DNA from: an uncultured Bacteroidales bacterium
GTDB lineage: Bacteria; Bacteroidota; Bacteroidia; Bacteroidales; Bacteroidaceae
Assembly (NCBI GenBank): GCA_902779085.1
Contig: CACYZY010000014.1
Location: 1 to 64,000, forward strand
DNA: 64,000 bases
Direction: 5' to 3'
In this document: one piece after another, positions 34,230-43,232 of the stretch
How the letters are laid out: every line of letters starts with the position of its first letter
Numbering within the stretch: the first letter of the stretch is position 1
Notes under the pieces: generated by a model
The model's input: the letters and a program-made list of their open reading frames with translations, nothing else
What the model was told of the DNA's origin: nothing
Database searches by the model: none
Made by a program: the position numbers and the translations under genes

Positions 34230-36173
34230 TTACATATTAAACTTATTCAATAGCTTCAATATTCTCAGCATCTCTGCCACATTCATAGCAAAAGAGACTG
34301 CACCACGACCAATGAAAGGTGGATTACCATCATACAACTCCGACAAGGTACCAATGCAATGGGTCTGCATCTCATCTTCCATACCAATCAACTGACGCTC
34401 AACAAACGAAACGCCACTCATCCTGAAGATACGCAGATAGGCTTCCATGTAGAATCCCATCAGCCAAGGCCATGCTGTACCCTGATGGTAAGCAAAATCA
34501 CGCTGTGTTTGCGGACCCACATAATAAGGATTATAGCCACCGCTCTTAGGACTTAACGTTCGAATACCCTTAGCTGTCAGTAATTCCTTAGTGCAGATAT
34601 CCAACACCTGCTTCTTCTGCTGTGAATTCAAAGGTGAATAGTCAAATGCAACCGTAAATATCATGTTAGGACGAACGCTCCAGTCCATCATGTAACCATC
34701 AACATAGTCGAACAAATAACCATATTCGTTACGGAACACTTCTACGAACGACTTAGCAGTTACCTCTGCCTGTGCATCAAGCTCGTCAGCAAAAGCCGCA
34801 TTACCACCCTCGCGCTCCATATCAGCGATGAAACGCAGAGCATTATACCACAATGCATTAACCTCAACAATATAGCCTGTGCGAGGAATGACAGGTTTGC
34901 CATTAGATGAAGAGTTCATCCACGTAACTGCTCTTTCTGTACCATTGGCAAACAACAAACCATTGTCATGTAGGAACAGATTATTATGCTTACGCTCCAA
35001 GATGAAATTAATGATATCTACCAGCAGAGCACCATATTTCTTGCGACAATGTGCCTTGGATGTTTCCTTAGCATACTGCTGTAAGGTCCACACGGCCCAC
35101 AACAGAATGTCAGGATGATCCATTTCGTAAATCTTATAAGTTACAGGCTCACCATTGATAAACTGTCTTAAAGCTTTCTCTGCTGTCTTCATCACATCCT
35201 CAAACTGGTCTTGTTCATTTACAGCCAATGTCAAGCCAGGCAAAGAGATGAAGAGATCACGTGCTCGGCACTTGAACCAAGGATATCCTGCCAGTATATA
35301 ATGCTCATTGCCATGTACGTTATGGAACTGGTGAGCAGCATTCTTCAAGCTATGATAATAAGTATCGCGAGGGGTGCGGTCATCCACTTCAAACTGGAAT
35401 ACAGACTTCATTGTTCGAGTGTTCTTGAATGGTGATGTACCAGCCGAGAAGACTACGCTCTCACCCTTCTTGATTTCCACCTCGAAATAGCCAGGCACAT
35501 ACAAGTCTTCATTGAAATCATATCCACGCTCCTGCTCTTTCGGATACTCGATACCTCTATACCAGTCGGGTTGGAAATGAAACTCATTTTTCTTATTCAA
35601 CTGCATGTACAGTTCTGGATAACCAGGATACATACAGGTTTTGATACCATTTTCAATCTCCTGGTATTCTCGGTTAGCCTGATAGTTTTCATGGGTATAT
35701 TCGCGTACACTTCTGAATGCTAGGAAGGGGCGGAAGCGCAATGTTGTGGCCGAATGTGCATCTACTAATGTATAGCGCAAAAGCACACGGTCTTCGTGGT
35801 GTACAAAAACAATTTCCTTACGCAGGATGACACCACCCACCCTGAAGGTTGTAGCAGGAATCTTATCACAGTCAAACTCACGGATATACTTATGTCCATT
35901 AGGACTAAAGTGATTGCCGTTATATTTGTGCAAACCCAAATTGAACTCAGCCCCATGCTGAATCACCGTTTCATCCAAAGAAGAAAGCAGTACATGGTTC
36001 TCGTCATCTAAGTTTGGCACGGGTATAACCAACAAGCCGTGATATTTTCGTGTATTGCATCCCACTATCGTCGTACAATGATACGAGCCCGACTTATTAG
36101 TTCTGAGGATTTCGCGTGGTAACGCTTCCTCGAGGTTATTCATCAGGGCTTTATCAAAACGCAAATAGCTCAT
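34230..36173 (-). CDS. Glycogen debranching enzyme (amylo-alpha-1,6-glucosidase type)
   Basis: This 647-residue cytosolic enzyme has an N-terminal beta-sandwich (ILRTNKSGSYHCTTIVGCNTRKYHGLLV) and a C-terminal (alpha/alpha)6 barrel of the GDE_C/GH133 type. The latter contains TWMNSSSNGKPVIPRTGYIVEVNALWYNAL and the GGYNPYYVGPQTQRDFAYHQGTAWPWLMG region. It hydrolyses alpha-1,6 branch points of glycogen. It is the first gene of a three-gene operon with GT4 and GH57 proteins, with a good promoter and a palindrome in its leader. Confidence 0.93.
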   Translation of the reverse strand: MSYLRFDKALMNNLEEALPREILRTNKSGSYHCTTIVGCNTRKYHGLLVIPVPNLDDENHVLLSSLDETVIQHGAEFNLGLHKYNGNHFSPNGHKYIREFDCDKIPATTFRVGGVILRKEIVFVHHEDRVLLRYTLVDAHSATTLRFRPFLAFRSVREYTHENYQANREYQEIENGIKTCMYPGYPELYMQLNKKNEFHFQPDWYRGIEYPKEQERGYDFNEDLYVPGYFEVEIKKGESVVFSAGTSPFKNTRTMKSVFQFEVDDRTPRDTYYHSLKNAAHQFHNVHGNEHYILAGYPWFKCRARDLFISLPGLTLAVNEQDQFEDVMKTAEKALRQFINGEPVTYKIYEMDHPDILLWAVWTLQQYAKETSKAHCRKKYGALLVDIINFILERKHNNLFLHDNGLLFANGTERAVTWMNSSSNGKPVIPRTGYIVEVNALWYNALRFIADMEREGGNAAFADELDAQAEVTAKSFVEVFRNEYGYLFDYVDGYMMDWSVRPNMIFTVAFDYSPLNSQQKKQVLDICTKELLTAKGIRTLSPKSGGYNPYYVGPQTQRDFAYHQGTAWPWLMGFYMEAYLRIFRMSGVSFVERQLIGMEDEMQTHCIGTLSELYDGNPPFIGRGAVSFAMNVAEMLRILKLLNKFNM

Positions 36174-36208
36174 AGCATTACATTTAAAGGTTAATCAAAT
36201 AAATAGTA

Positions 36209-36239
36209 GGATAAAAATACGTTTACACGTTTTTTATCC
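36209..36239 (-). promoter_or_regulatory. Palindrome in the debranching-operon leader
   Basis: GGATAAAAA, a bulged T, ACGT, a TTAC loop, ACGT and TTTTTATCC form a 13-bp stem. It lies just after the predicted transcription start and 36 bp before the debranching start. It could be an operator, for example for a LacI-type sugar regulator, or a 5' mRNA hairpin. Confidence 0.55.
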
Positions 36240-36249
36240 GTTATCTTCC

Positions 36250-36280
36250 CAAAATTACGAATTATGGACATCTTTGCAAA
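36250..36280 (-). promoter_or_regulatory. Glycogen operon promoter
   Basis: On the minus strand TTTG (36280-36277) and TAATTTTG (36257-36250) are 19 bp apart, matching both Bacteroidetes elements exactly. Confidence 0.75.
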
Positions 36281-36340
36281 CAAAAACGGCAAAATTTTGA
36301 TGCAAAGTACGAAAAAACCTATAATCTTGCTATCATATGC

Positions 36341-36946
36341 TCACTGTGATAGCTGATTTATCAACATTGAAAGATTGGCCGTGAACATTCTCACTGCAAT
36401 GGCCAACAAGATTATGCCGAAAAACTTTCGGATGACATAGATGCCAGATTTGCCGAAGAAATGCTCTACCTTATCGGCCATGTGCAACACCACATACACC
36501 CAAACCATATTCAAAATCAAAGCAATCAAGATATTGATGTCCCATGCCTCAGCCCTCAACGCCAACAAGGTGGTAAACGATGCAGAACCAGCCAAAAGAG
36601 GGAATACCAAAGGCACCAAAGTTGCATCTTTGGTTGGGCCTGTATTCTTAAATATTTCAATATCCAGAATCATCTCTAACGCCATGAAAAACAAGATGAA
36701 AGCACCTGCAATAGCGAACGATTGGATATCCACGCTGAAAAGTCGCAGAATCAAGTGACCTACATAGAAGAAGCCCAACATGAAGAGGGTGGCCAAAACC
36801 GTAGCTTTGGTAGCATTTACCTTCATGCCTTTTGCCCTCAGGTCAAGGATGATGGGCAATGAGCCGATGATATCAATCACAATCAACAATGAGATGGTAC
36901 ATCTTACAACTTCCAGAAAATCAAACTTTGACAACATTTCCAGCAT
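36341..36946 (-). CDS. MarC family integral membrane protein
   Basis: This 201-residue protein has six hydrophobic segments and the MarC/NAAT pattern, including IDIIGSLPIIL near residue 25 and GSASFTTLLAL near residue 115. Members are often labelled multiple antibiotic resistance or neutral amino acid transporters, but MarC itself has no proven role in drug resistance. It lies 96 bp downstream of guaA on the same strand and upstream of the glycogen promoter region. Confidence 0.88.
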   Translation of the reverse strand: MLEMLSKFDFLEVVRCTISLLIVIDIIGSLPIILDLRAKGMKVNATKATVLATLFMLGFFYVGHLILRLFSVDIQSFAIAGAFILFFMALEMILDIEIFKNTGPTKDATLVPLVFPLLAGSASFTTLLALRAEAWDINILIALILNMVWVYVVLHMADKVEHFFGKSGIYVIRKFFGIILLAIAVRMFTANLSMLINQLSQ

Positions 36947-37042
36947 ATATATTCTCCTCTTTTTTAGCTTTTAAGACTGCAAAAATAATGAATATTTATG
37001 AATTTCCCATCAAATAAAGGAAAAAGATTTTACTCTCACCTC

Positions 37043-38590
37043 TTACTCCCACTCTATAGTCGATGGAGGTTTTGAAGAGATGTCGTAGCAAACTCTGTTA
37101 ACGCCTTTTACCTTATTAATGATTTCATTCGATACTTTTGCGAGGAAGTCGTAAGGCAGATGTGCCCAGTCTGCAGTCATAGCATCCATACTAGTTACTG
37201 CACGCAAAGCTACTGGATTCTCATATGTGCGCTCATCACCCATTACACCTACACTCTTTACAGGACTCAGCAACACAGTGCCAGCTTGCCACACCTTATT
37301 ATACAAAGATACCCCATCCTCACACACATAGTTGTGCAAGGCTTCTATATAAATATCGTCAGCATCCTGTAACACCCTCACCTTTTCTGGAGTCACCTCA
37401 CCCAATATCCTGACAGCTAAGCCTGGACCCGGGAACGGATGACGATTCACCAGTCGTTCGGGCATACCCAATTGTCTTCCTACCTTTCGAACCTCATCTT
37501 TGAACAGCCATTTCAAAGGTTCACACAACTGCAAATGCATTTCCTCTGGCAAGCCACCTACATTATGATGACTCTTGATGACTTTTCCTGTGATATTCAA
37601 ACTCTCTATTCGGTCAGGATAGATAGTACCTTGAGCAAGCCACTTGGCATCTTTTATCTTACGTGCTTCAACATCAAACACTTCTATAAAGTCACGGCCT
37701 ATAATCTTACGTTTAACTTCTGGATCAGTGGCACCTTTCAAATCACTAAAGAACTTCTGGCTGGAATCCACACCTATTACGCTCAATCCCAAATCTTTAT
37801 AGGCATCCATTACCTTATTAAACTCATTCTTGCGCAACATGCCGTGATCCACAAAGATGCAGGTTAGATGGTCGCCAATAGCACGATTTAGCAAGGCAGC
37901 ACAAACACTGGAATCCACACCTCCACTAAGTCCCAGTATAACACGGTCGTTACCCAGTTGCTCTTTCAGTTCCTTGATAGTGGTTTCCACAAACGAAGCA
38001 GCACTCCACTCTTGCATACTGCCACAAATATCTACCACAAAGTTTTTCAATAGCCTGAAGCCTTGCAATGAGTGATGCACCTCAGGATGATACTGCACTG
38101 CCCAGATGCGCTTGTCAGGATTGGCATAGGCAGCATTCTTCACCTGCTCTGTCGATGCAATAGCATGAAAACCCTCAGGCAACTGGGTGATGGTATCCCC
38201 ATGACTCATCCACACCTGAGAATCTTTCTCAAAGCCCTTGAACAGAGGATTGTCTGCCTCAAAGTATTGCAGGTGGGCACGTCCATACTCACGACTGCCA
38301 GCTGGCTCCACCATTCCTCCATAAGTATAAGCCATCAATTGGGCACCATAACAGATGCCCAATACAGGATATTTGCCTACAAACTCAGACAGGTCCACTT
38401 TGAACGCATCCTTGTCATAGACTGAGAAAGGCGACCCACTCAGGATAACACCTATTATATTATTATCATCTTTAGGAAACTTGTTATATGGCAGAATTTC
38501 ACAGAACGTATCCATTTCACGTACCCTACGGCCAATCAACTGGGTAGTCTGTGAGCCAAAATCAAGTATTACAATCTTCTGTTGCATCAT
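37043..38590 (-). CDS. guaA: GMP synthase (glutamine-hydrolysing)
   Basis: This 515-residue enzyme aminates XMP to GMP. The N-terminal class I amidotransferase domain has the nucleophile in [10 protein letters not shown] and the His-Glu pair in QYHPEVHHS. The ATP-pyrophosphatase domain follows with the P-loop [10 protein letters not shown] (about residues 220-229). The C-terminal dimerisation domain ends [18 protein letters not shown], the family-standard terminus. Met2 (38587) is an equally possible start. A TAATTTTG promoter element lies 27 bp upstream. Confidence 0.97.
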   Translation of the reverse strand: MMQQKIVILDFGSQTTQLIGRRVREMDTFCEILPYNKFPKDDNNIIGVILSGSPFSVYDKDAFKVDLSEFVGKYPVLGICYGAQLMAYTYGGMVEPAGSREYGRAHLQYFEADNPLFKGFEKDSQVWMSHGDTITQLPEGFHAIASTEQVKNAAYANPDKRIWAVQYHPEVHHSLQGFRLLKNFVVDICGSMQEWSAASFVETTIKELKEQLGNDRVILGLSGGVDSSVCAALLNRAIGDHLTCIFVDHGMLRKNEFNKVMDAYKDLGLSVIGVDSSQKFFSDLKGATDPEVKRKIIGRDFIEVFDVEARKIKDAKWLAQGTIYPDRIESLNITGKVIKSHHNVGGLPEEMHLQLCEPLKWLFKDEVRKVGRQLGMPERLVNRHPFPGPGLAVRILGEVTPEKVRVLQDADDIYIEALHNYVCEDGVSLYNKVWQAGTVLLSPVKSVGVMGDERTYENPVALRAVTSMDAMTADWAHLPYDFLAKVSNEIINKVKGVNRVCYDISSKPPSTIEWE

Positions 38591-38617
38591 TTAGTGGTAT
38601 TTATATAAATAATGGTG

Positions 38618-38625
38618 CAAAATTA
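38618..38625 (-). promoter_or_regulatory. guaA -7 box
   Basis: The minus strand reads TAATTTTG, fitting TAnnTTTG, about 27 bp before the guaA start. No good -33 is visible. Confidence 0.5.
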
Positions 38626-38655
38626 ATAATAAATCTCACACCACTCGTACAACAG

Positions 38656-38698
38656 AAAAAAAAATTCCTCACGAGGTAAAAATCTCCCATGAGGAATA
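38656..38698 (-). terminator. Terminator of the sigma factor operon
   Basis: ATTCCTCA/TGAGGAAT stem with a partly paired interior, followed on the minus strand by nine T. It lies 17 bp after the membrane protein stop. Confidence 0.8.
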
Positions 38699-38714
38699 TA
38701 AAGAGTCACAAGGT

Positions 38715-39380
38715 TCAGTCTTGTTCCTTTTGCATTTCGTCAATACTGTTAATAGCATCATCCAGTTTCCCCTGCCAAATCTGGTTCTTCTTTGGCAAGA
38801 ATACATCAAGCTGACTGATAGCATCCTTCATGGCATTATAGCGCTTGAAGAAGATGGTCAGTCCGATGATAAGACCCAGTGTCACACCGAAGATGATGAT
38901 GTACACAAACACCTCAAAGTCAAGCGGGAAGAAAGCAGGATTCTTGTATGCCTCCCAAATAATCAGGCCTGTCCACAAAGCCGTAAAAGGCATAGCAAAA
39001 TACAACCATTTTATATTGCGTTTTTTCAAGGTAACCAGTTGCTTGCTCACTGCAAGCAAATCGTCGTTAGGTCTTATCTGACGCTTCATCGACATATTCA
39101 TCATCACCTGGAACACCACAGACGAAAGCACATAGATAGCAGTGATGATACAGAACATCCACGAGAAGCCGCACAGTTCCCTGAACACCCATATTACGAA
39201 CGGCACCTCCAATATGCCAAAGATTACTATTCCCCAGCCCACCTTATTTATGGTGTCCACCTTTTCCTGCACCACCTTGCGGATGATGTTGTCATTCACA
39301 ATTTTCTGGTCGTTCAGTTTATCTTTCAACAGATTGATCTGCTGACGCATTTCTCCTAATTCGTTATAGTTTTCCATCAT
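38715..39380 (-). CDS. Four-TM membrane protein paired with an ECF sigma factor
   Basis: This 221-residue protein is not one I recognise. It begins with a coiled coil (residues 8-45, MRQQINLLKDKLNDQKIVND). Four hydrophobic segments follow near residues 48-66, 75-93, 125-145 and 155-178, and the C-terminus is a charged helix ending DEMQKEQD. The gene is 9 bp after an ECF sigma factor gene on the same strand, the position usually taken by an anti-sigma factor, yet no zinc-binding HxxxCxxC anti-sigma motif is present. An atypical membrane anti-sigma role is inferred from context only. Confidence 0.7.
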   Translation of the reverse strand: MMENYNELGEMRQQINLLKDKLNDQKIVNDNIIRKVVQEKVDTINKVGWGIVIFGILEVPFVIWVFRELCGFSWMFCIITAIYVLSSVVFQVMMNMSMKRQIRPNDDLLAVSKQLVTLKKRNIKWLYFAMPFTALWTGLIIWEAYKNPAFFPLDFEVFVYIIIFGVTLGLIIGLTIFFKRYNAMKDAISQLDVFLPKKNQIWQGKLDDAINSIDEMQKEQD

Positions 39381-39389
39381 ACAAAAGTT

Positions 39390-39896
39390 TTAATCGCTAG
39401 ACATCTTTTTCAGTTGTTCCTTAATGCGAAACAGACGAACAGAAACATTCTTCACCGAAATGCCAGTAATGGCAGCTATCTCGTCATAGCTCAGGTTCTC
39501 CAGCCACAGCAGTACGATGGCCCTGTCAAAGAACCCCAGCTTGTTGATGCGATGGTACAGCATCTTGATCTGACGTGTATCATCATCTCGGTCCTCATAC
39601 AAGTTCACATCCATCTCAAGTGGTAGTGCGTTGCGTTTCTTCTTTCGCTCCGACGAGATACTGGTATTGAGGCTCACACGATAGATCCAAGTCTTGATGT
39701 TGCTCTCCCCTTTAAAGGACGCCAGTCCTTTCCACAGGTTAATCAGCACCTCTTGAAACAGGTCGTTCACCTCATCTTGGTCTTTCGAGAACATATAACA
39801 CACCGTAAAGATTGTGCTCTTGTGCTCTCTCACCATTTGCGCAAATTGAGTTTCTAATGCATCCATCATCCGTTTTTCATTCAGTTTTTTGTCCAT
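39390..39896 (-). CDS. ECF-type RNA polymerase sigma factor
   Basis: This 168-residue sigma-70-family protein has region 2 (DEVNDLFQEVLINLWKGLASFKGESNIKTWIYRVSLNT) and region 4 (LSYDEIAAITGISVKNVSVRLFRIKEQLKK), separated by a short linker, as in extracytoplasmic-function sigma factors. The YDEIAAITG helix should read the -35 element of its target promoters. It is cotranscribed with a four-TM protein that may control it. Its regulon is unknown, and I found no obvious autoregulatory promoter. Confidence 0.92.
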   Translation of the reverse strand: MDKKLNEKRMMDALETQFAQMVREHKSTIFTVCYMFSKDQDEVNDLFQEVLINLWKGLASFKGESNIKTWIYRVSLNTSISSERKKKRNALPLEMDVNLYEDRDDDTRQIKMLYHRINKLGFFDRAIVLLWLENLSYDEIAAITGISVKNVSVRLFRIKEQLKKMSSD

Positions 39897-39940
39897 TAGA
39901 CGCAGGCAACCAAGGAAAAACTACATCGATTTAGAAAAAA

Positions 39941-39977
39941 AATAAAGAGGGTACAAAAAAACTTCATACCCTCTTAT
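39941..39977 (-). terminator. mscL terminator
   Basis: AAGAGGGTA/TACCCTCTT, 9-bp stem with a 13-nt loop. On the minus strand it is followed by TATTTTTTTTC, so it ends the mscL transcript before the sigma factor gene. Confidence 0.88.
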
Positions 39978-40004
39978 TCTTACTACACTTTTACCTAAGA
40001 AATA

Positions 40005-40439
40005 TTATTTATTCTTCAACAGGTCACGTATTTCAGTCAGCAAGGTTTCTTCCTTGGTAGGTGCTGGAGGTTCTGGAGCAGGAGCAGGTTCTTCTTCTTT
40101 CTTCTTGTTCAGTTTATTCATACCCTTAATCATCAGGAAGATACAGAATGCAACAATCAGGAAATCCACAATATTCTGGATAAACTGACCATAAGCCATT
40201 ACTGAAGCACCAGCCTCTTGAGCTTCTGCCAAAGTATTGTAGGTGCCCTCACCACTGAGTTTAACAAACAGATTAGTGAAGTCAACACCACCTGTACACA
40301 AGCTGACTACAGGCATCAGCACATCATTCACCAATGAGGTGACAATTTTGCCAAAAGCACCGCCGATGATCACACCAACAGCCATGTCCATCACGTTGCC
40401 CTTCATGGCAAACTCCTTAAATTCTTTAACAAATCCCAT
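40005..40439 (-). CDS. mscL: Large-conductance mechanosensitive channel MscL
   Basis: This 144-residue inner-membrane channel opens under membrane tension to release solutes after osmotic downshock. The N-terminal helix and TM1 are [35 protein letters not shown]2 is [23 protein letters not shown] Pro/Ala/Glu-rich linker ([14 protein letters not shown]) leads to the C-terminal helix [12 protein letters not shown]. It has its own promoter and terminator and is divergent from the gapdh gene. Confidence 0.96.
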   Translation of the reverse strand: MGFVKEFKEFAMKGNVMDMAVGVIIGGAFGKIVTSLVNDVLMPVVSLCTGGVDFTNLFVKLSGEGTYNTLAEAQEAGASVMAYGQFIQNIVDFLIVAFCIFLMIKGMNKLNKKKEEEPAPAPEPPAPTKEETLLTEIRDLLKNK

Positions 40440-40478
40440 AATTTAAAGTTTTTTATTAATTAATACACTTCAATGATG

Positions 40479-40486
40479 CAAATATA
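40479..40486 (-). promoter_or_regulatory. mscL -7 box
   Basis: The minus strand reads TATATTTG, 39 bp before the mscL start. No clear -33. Confidence 0.5.
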
Positions 40487-40500
40487 TGAAAACATTTTTG

Positions 40501-40508
40501 TAATTTTG
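40501..40508 (+). promoter_or_regulatory. gapdh -7 box
   Basis: TAATTTTG fits the consensus, 80 bp before the gapdh ATG at 40589, facing away from the mscL promoter. Confidence 0.5.
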
Positions 40509-40588
40509 CACCGCTTAAGGGAATATTTTTCACCTTAATTGATAAAAAAGTAATTAATATACAATAAACCTTTTAATTTTTTATTCAA

Positions 40589-41556
40589 ATGACAAAAGTT
40601 GCAATTAACGGTTTTGGCCGTATCGGTCGCCTCGCTTTCCGTCAGATGTTCGAGGCTGAAGGTTATGAAGTAGTAGCTATCAACGCGCTGGCAAGTTCGG
40701 TGAGAACAAGCACACTGTAGAGGCTACAGACAACTCTATCATCGTTGACGGTAAGGAGATCACTATCTATGCAAAGCCTAACGCAGCTGAGCTGCCTTGG
40801 GGTGAGCTGGGTGTTGACGTAGTTCTGGAGTGCACTGGTTTCTATACTTCAAAGGAGAAGGCTTCTGCTCACCTGACTGCTGGTGCTAAGAAGGTTGTTA
40901 TCTCTGCTCCTGCTGGCAATGACCTGCCTACTATCGTTTACAACGTTAACCACAAGACTCTGACTCCTGCTGATACAGTTATCTCTGCTGCATCTTGCAC
41001 CACTAACTGCTTGGCTCCTATGGCTGACGCTCTGAACAAGTACGCTCCTATCGTAAGCGGTATCATGTCAACTATCCACGCTTACACTGGCGACCAGATG
41101 ATTCTGGATGGCCCACAGCGCAAGGGTGACTTGCGTCGTAGCCGTGCTGGTGCTCAGAACATCGTTCCTAACTCAACTGGTGCTGCTAAGGCTATCGGTT
41201 TGGTTATTCCTGAGCTGAACGGTAAGCTGATCGGTTCTGCACAGCGCGTTCCTACTCCTACTGGTTCAACTACTATCTTGGTAGCTGTTGTTAAGGGTAA
41301 GGATGTTACTAAGGAAGGTATCAACGCTGCTATGAAGGCTGCTGGTACTGAGTCATTCGGTTACACCGAGGACCAGATCGTTTCTTCAGACGTTATCGGT
41401 ATGAAGTTCGGTTCACTGTTCGATGCTACTCAGACTATGGTATCTAAGATTGACGACGATACCTATCAGGTACAGGTTGTTTCTTGGTACGACAATGAGA
41501 ACTCTTACACTTCTCAGATGGTTCGCACTATCAAGTACTTGGCAGAGTTGAAATAA
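40589..41556 (+). pseudogene. Glyceraldehyde-3-phosphate dehydrogenase, internal deletion and frameshift
   Basis: The gene starts normally ([21 protein letters not shown] ... VVAIN, ending at 40684). It then breaks: in that frame it reads [11 protein letters not shown] and stops at TAG 40718-40720. The GAPDH sequence resumes in another frame at GGC 40690 ([16 protein letters not shown]) and runs to 41556 with the intact catalytic [23 protein letters not shown] and [14 protein letters not shown]. By comparison with the family, about 20 residues of the NAD-binding domain (usual DLTxPxMLAxLLKYDxxxG) are missing, a loss that is not a multiple of three. The catalytic part is well conserved, so either the break is recent or it is an assembly error. 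Confidence 0.9.
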
Positions 41557-41582
41557 TCTCATACCAATTACTCATTAAGCAT

Positions 41583-41616
41583 AGCCGTCCGCCACAAGCG
41601 GGCGGCTTTCTTTTTT
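41583..41616 (+). terminator. Terminator after gapdh
   Basis: AGCCGTCCGC/GCGGGCGGCT with one wobble and a 5-nt loop, followed by TTCTTTTTT. Confidence 0.9.
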
Positions 41617-41730
41617 AAATTAAGACAAAGAAAAAGCAAAATAAACTATCTCGGCAAGTATTATTATTCGCCGCAACAGACTGACATTTGAATAAAAAAT
41701 CGTATCTTTACACAGAAAAATAGCTGTAAT

Positions 41731-42432
41731 ATGGAAAAAGAACATAGATATAGGGCCATCGACAGAATGAGTGATTTAATCACCGACAATTTTTCATTGC
41801 TGATGGTAATGAGTCGCTTTGGCCTGAAACTGGGATTTGGTGACCAGACAGTTAAGGATGTATGTGAGCAGCAGGGTGTGGATGTGCACACATTCCTGGC
41901 TGTAGCTAACTTCGTAAACGAAGAACAACTATCGTATGGTGACGACGAACAGGTGTCACTCACTTCACTAATGGACTACCTGAAGAATGCTCACACCTAT
42001 TTCTTAGACTTCAACCTGCCTACCATACGGCGAAAACTGATTGAAGCACTGAATCTGGCATGTGGCGACAATGTGGGGATGCTGATACTGAAATTCTTCG
42101 ACGAATATGTGGAAGAGGTCAGAAACCATATGGAATATGAAAATAACGAGGTGTTCAGCTATGTGGACGAACTGCTACAGGGCAAGTTGTCGGATTCATA
42201 CAACATAGTTACTTATAGCAGTCGCCACAACGAGATTGATTCAAAGCTGAATGAGCTGAAGAACATCATCATCAAATATTATCCCGAGAAAGGCGACAGC
42301 AACCTGATGAACTCGGTTCTGTACGATATATTCAACTGCGAGCAAGACTTGAAATCGCACGGTGCTGTAGAAGACTATATGTTTGTACCAGCTGTGGCAC
42401 GTGAAGAAAGGAGACTAAAGAATGGGCGGTAA
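41731..42432 (+). CDS. Hemerythrin-like (RIC/ScdA-type) protein
   Basis: This 233-residue cytosolic protein has an N-terminal segment like that of ScdA/RIC proteins (VCEQQGVDVHTFLAVANF) and a hemerythrin-like four-helix bundle. Candidate di-iron ligands are His in NAHTYFLDFNLP, His and Glu in VRNHMEYENNEVF, His in SRHNEID and His and Glu in LKSHGAVEDYMF, matching the HHE pattern. RIC proteins repair iron-sulfur clusters after oxidative or nitrosative damage; other members sense oxygen. The last 11 bp overlap a LuxR-type regulator gene, so the two are translationally linked and the protein may feed into that regulator. Confidence 0.82.
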   Translation: MEKEHRYRAIDRMSDLITDNFSLLMVMSRFGLKLGFGDQTVKDVCEQQGVDVHTFLAVANFVNEEQLSYGDDEQVSLTSLMDYLKNAHTYFLDFNLPTIRRKLIEALNLACGDNVGMLILKFFDEYVEEVRNHMEYENNEVFSYVDELLQGKLSDSYNIVTYSSRHNEIDSKLNELKNIIIKYYPEKGDSNLMNSVLYDIFNCEQDLKSHGAVEDYMFVPAVAREERRLKNGR

Positions 42433-43030
42433 CAACATACTAAAGGTACTAGTGGCCTCATCATCGGTCATCATTCGCAGCGGACTGGCTGCAGTGCTGA
42501 GGCGTCTGCATGAACTGAACATACAGCCCGTAGAAATCAGTACACCAGAGATGCTGGAACACTATGTAACACTGCATACCCCTGACATCATCATGGTTGA
42601 CCCTACTTTTGGCGGTTGGTTTGACTTGACGGAGTTTAAGGAAGCGTACGACAAACTAACAGGCGTAAAATATGTTGCTATTGTGGCTAGCGTGATTGAT
42701 GTTAACCAGCTGAAAGACTATCAAGAGCGTATAGCCTTATATGATACCGTGGAGGTAATTGCAGAAAAACTGAATGCCTTGATGCAGAGCGAGGAAAACA
42801 ATCAGGACAACGACACAGAGCCATTGAGCCAACGTGAGAAAGAGATTATCACATATGTGGTGAAAGGCCTTACCAACAAGGAGATTGCCGATAAACTCTT
42901 TCTGTCTGTCCACACGGTAATCACCCATAGGCGCAACATCGCTAGAAAACTTCAGATTCATTCGCCTGCTGGACTTACCATTTACGCCATTGTCAACAAG
43001 TTGGTGGAGTTGAAAGACGTGGAATTATAA
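42422..43030 (+). CDS. LuxR-family regulator with degenerate receiver domain
   Basis: This 202-residue protein has a receiver-like N-terminal domain and a C-terminal LuxR helix-turn-helix (LSQREKEIITYVVKGLTNKEIADKLFLSVHTVITHRRNIARKL). The receiver keeps Asp60 in DIIMVDPTFGG, but the acidic pair that binds Mg after the first strand is replaced by Ser (LVASSSVIIRSGL). Ordinary phosphorylation is therefore doubtful. It starts inside the hemerythrin-like gene, and that pairing suggests control by redox, nitric oxide or iron status rather than by a histidine kinase; none is adjacent. A terminator follows. Confidence 0.87.
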   Translation: MGGNNILKVLVASSSVIIRSGLAAVLRRLHELNIQPVEISTPEMLEHYVTLHTPDIIMVDPTFGGWFDLTEFKEAYDKLTGVKYVAIVASVIDVNQLKDYQERIALYDTVEVIAEKLNALMQSEENNQDNDTEPLSQREKEIITYVVKGLTNKEIADKLFLSVHTVITHRRNIARKLQIHSPAGLTIYAIVNKLVELKDVEL

Positions 43031-43057
43031 TTGGAGATAATAACAATAAAATAATAA

Positions 43058-43099
43058 TCCTCGTAAACCGATTCACATCGGGATACGAGGAACTTTTTT
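43058..43099 (+). terminator. Terminator after the LuxR-type gene
   Basis: TCCTCGTA/TACGAGGA stem with a long, partly paired interior (CCGAT/ATCGG) and six T downstream. Confidence 0.85.
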
Positions 43100-43150
43100 G
43101 ATAAAAGTGGTTACGTAATTATGACTAACTAATTCATTTAAATCTGACAA

Positions 43151-43171
43151 TGCAAAGTTACTACCTTTGCA
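43151..43171. promoter_or_regulatory. Face-to-face -7 boxes in a convergent intergenic gap
   Basis: TGCAAAG and CTTTGCA form an inverted repeat. It contains TAACTTTG on the minus strand (43160-43153) and TACCTTTG on the plus strand (43162-43169). Neither faces a start codon of a neighbouring gene: both flanking genes end here. It may be chance, or mark a small RNA. Confidence 0.3.
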
Positions 43172-43232
43172 CTTTCTACGCAATCACTCGAAATAGGTAT
43201 AATCGTCTGCACCAATCATTATAAATAGGTAA

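Noticed and set aside
31540..36173. Glycogen genes as part of a starch-utilisation (Sus) locus
   Set aside because: No SusC/SusD or outer-membrane enzymes are present and all three proteins lack signal peptides, so this is intracellular glycogen metabolism.
38721..39359. 212-codon plus-strand frame opposite the sigma-associated membrane gene
   Set aside because: His-rich artificial product; the minus frame has the coiled coil, TM pattern and operon context.
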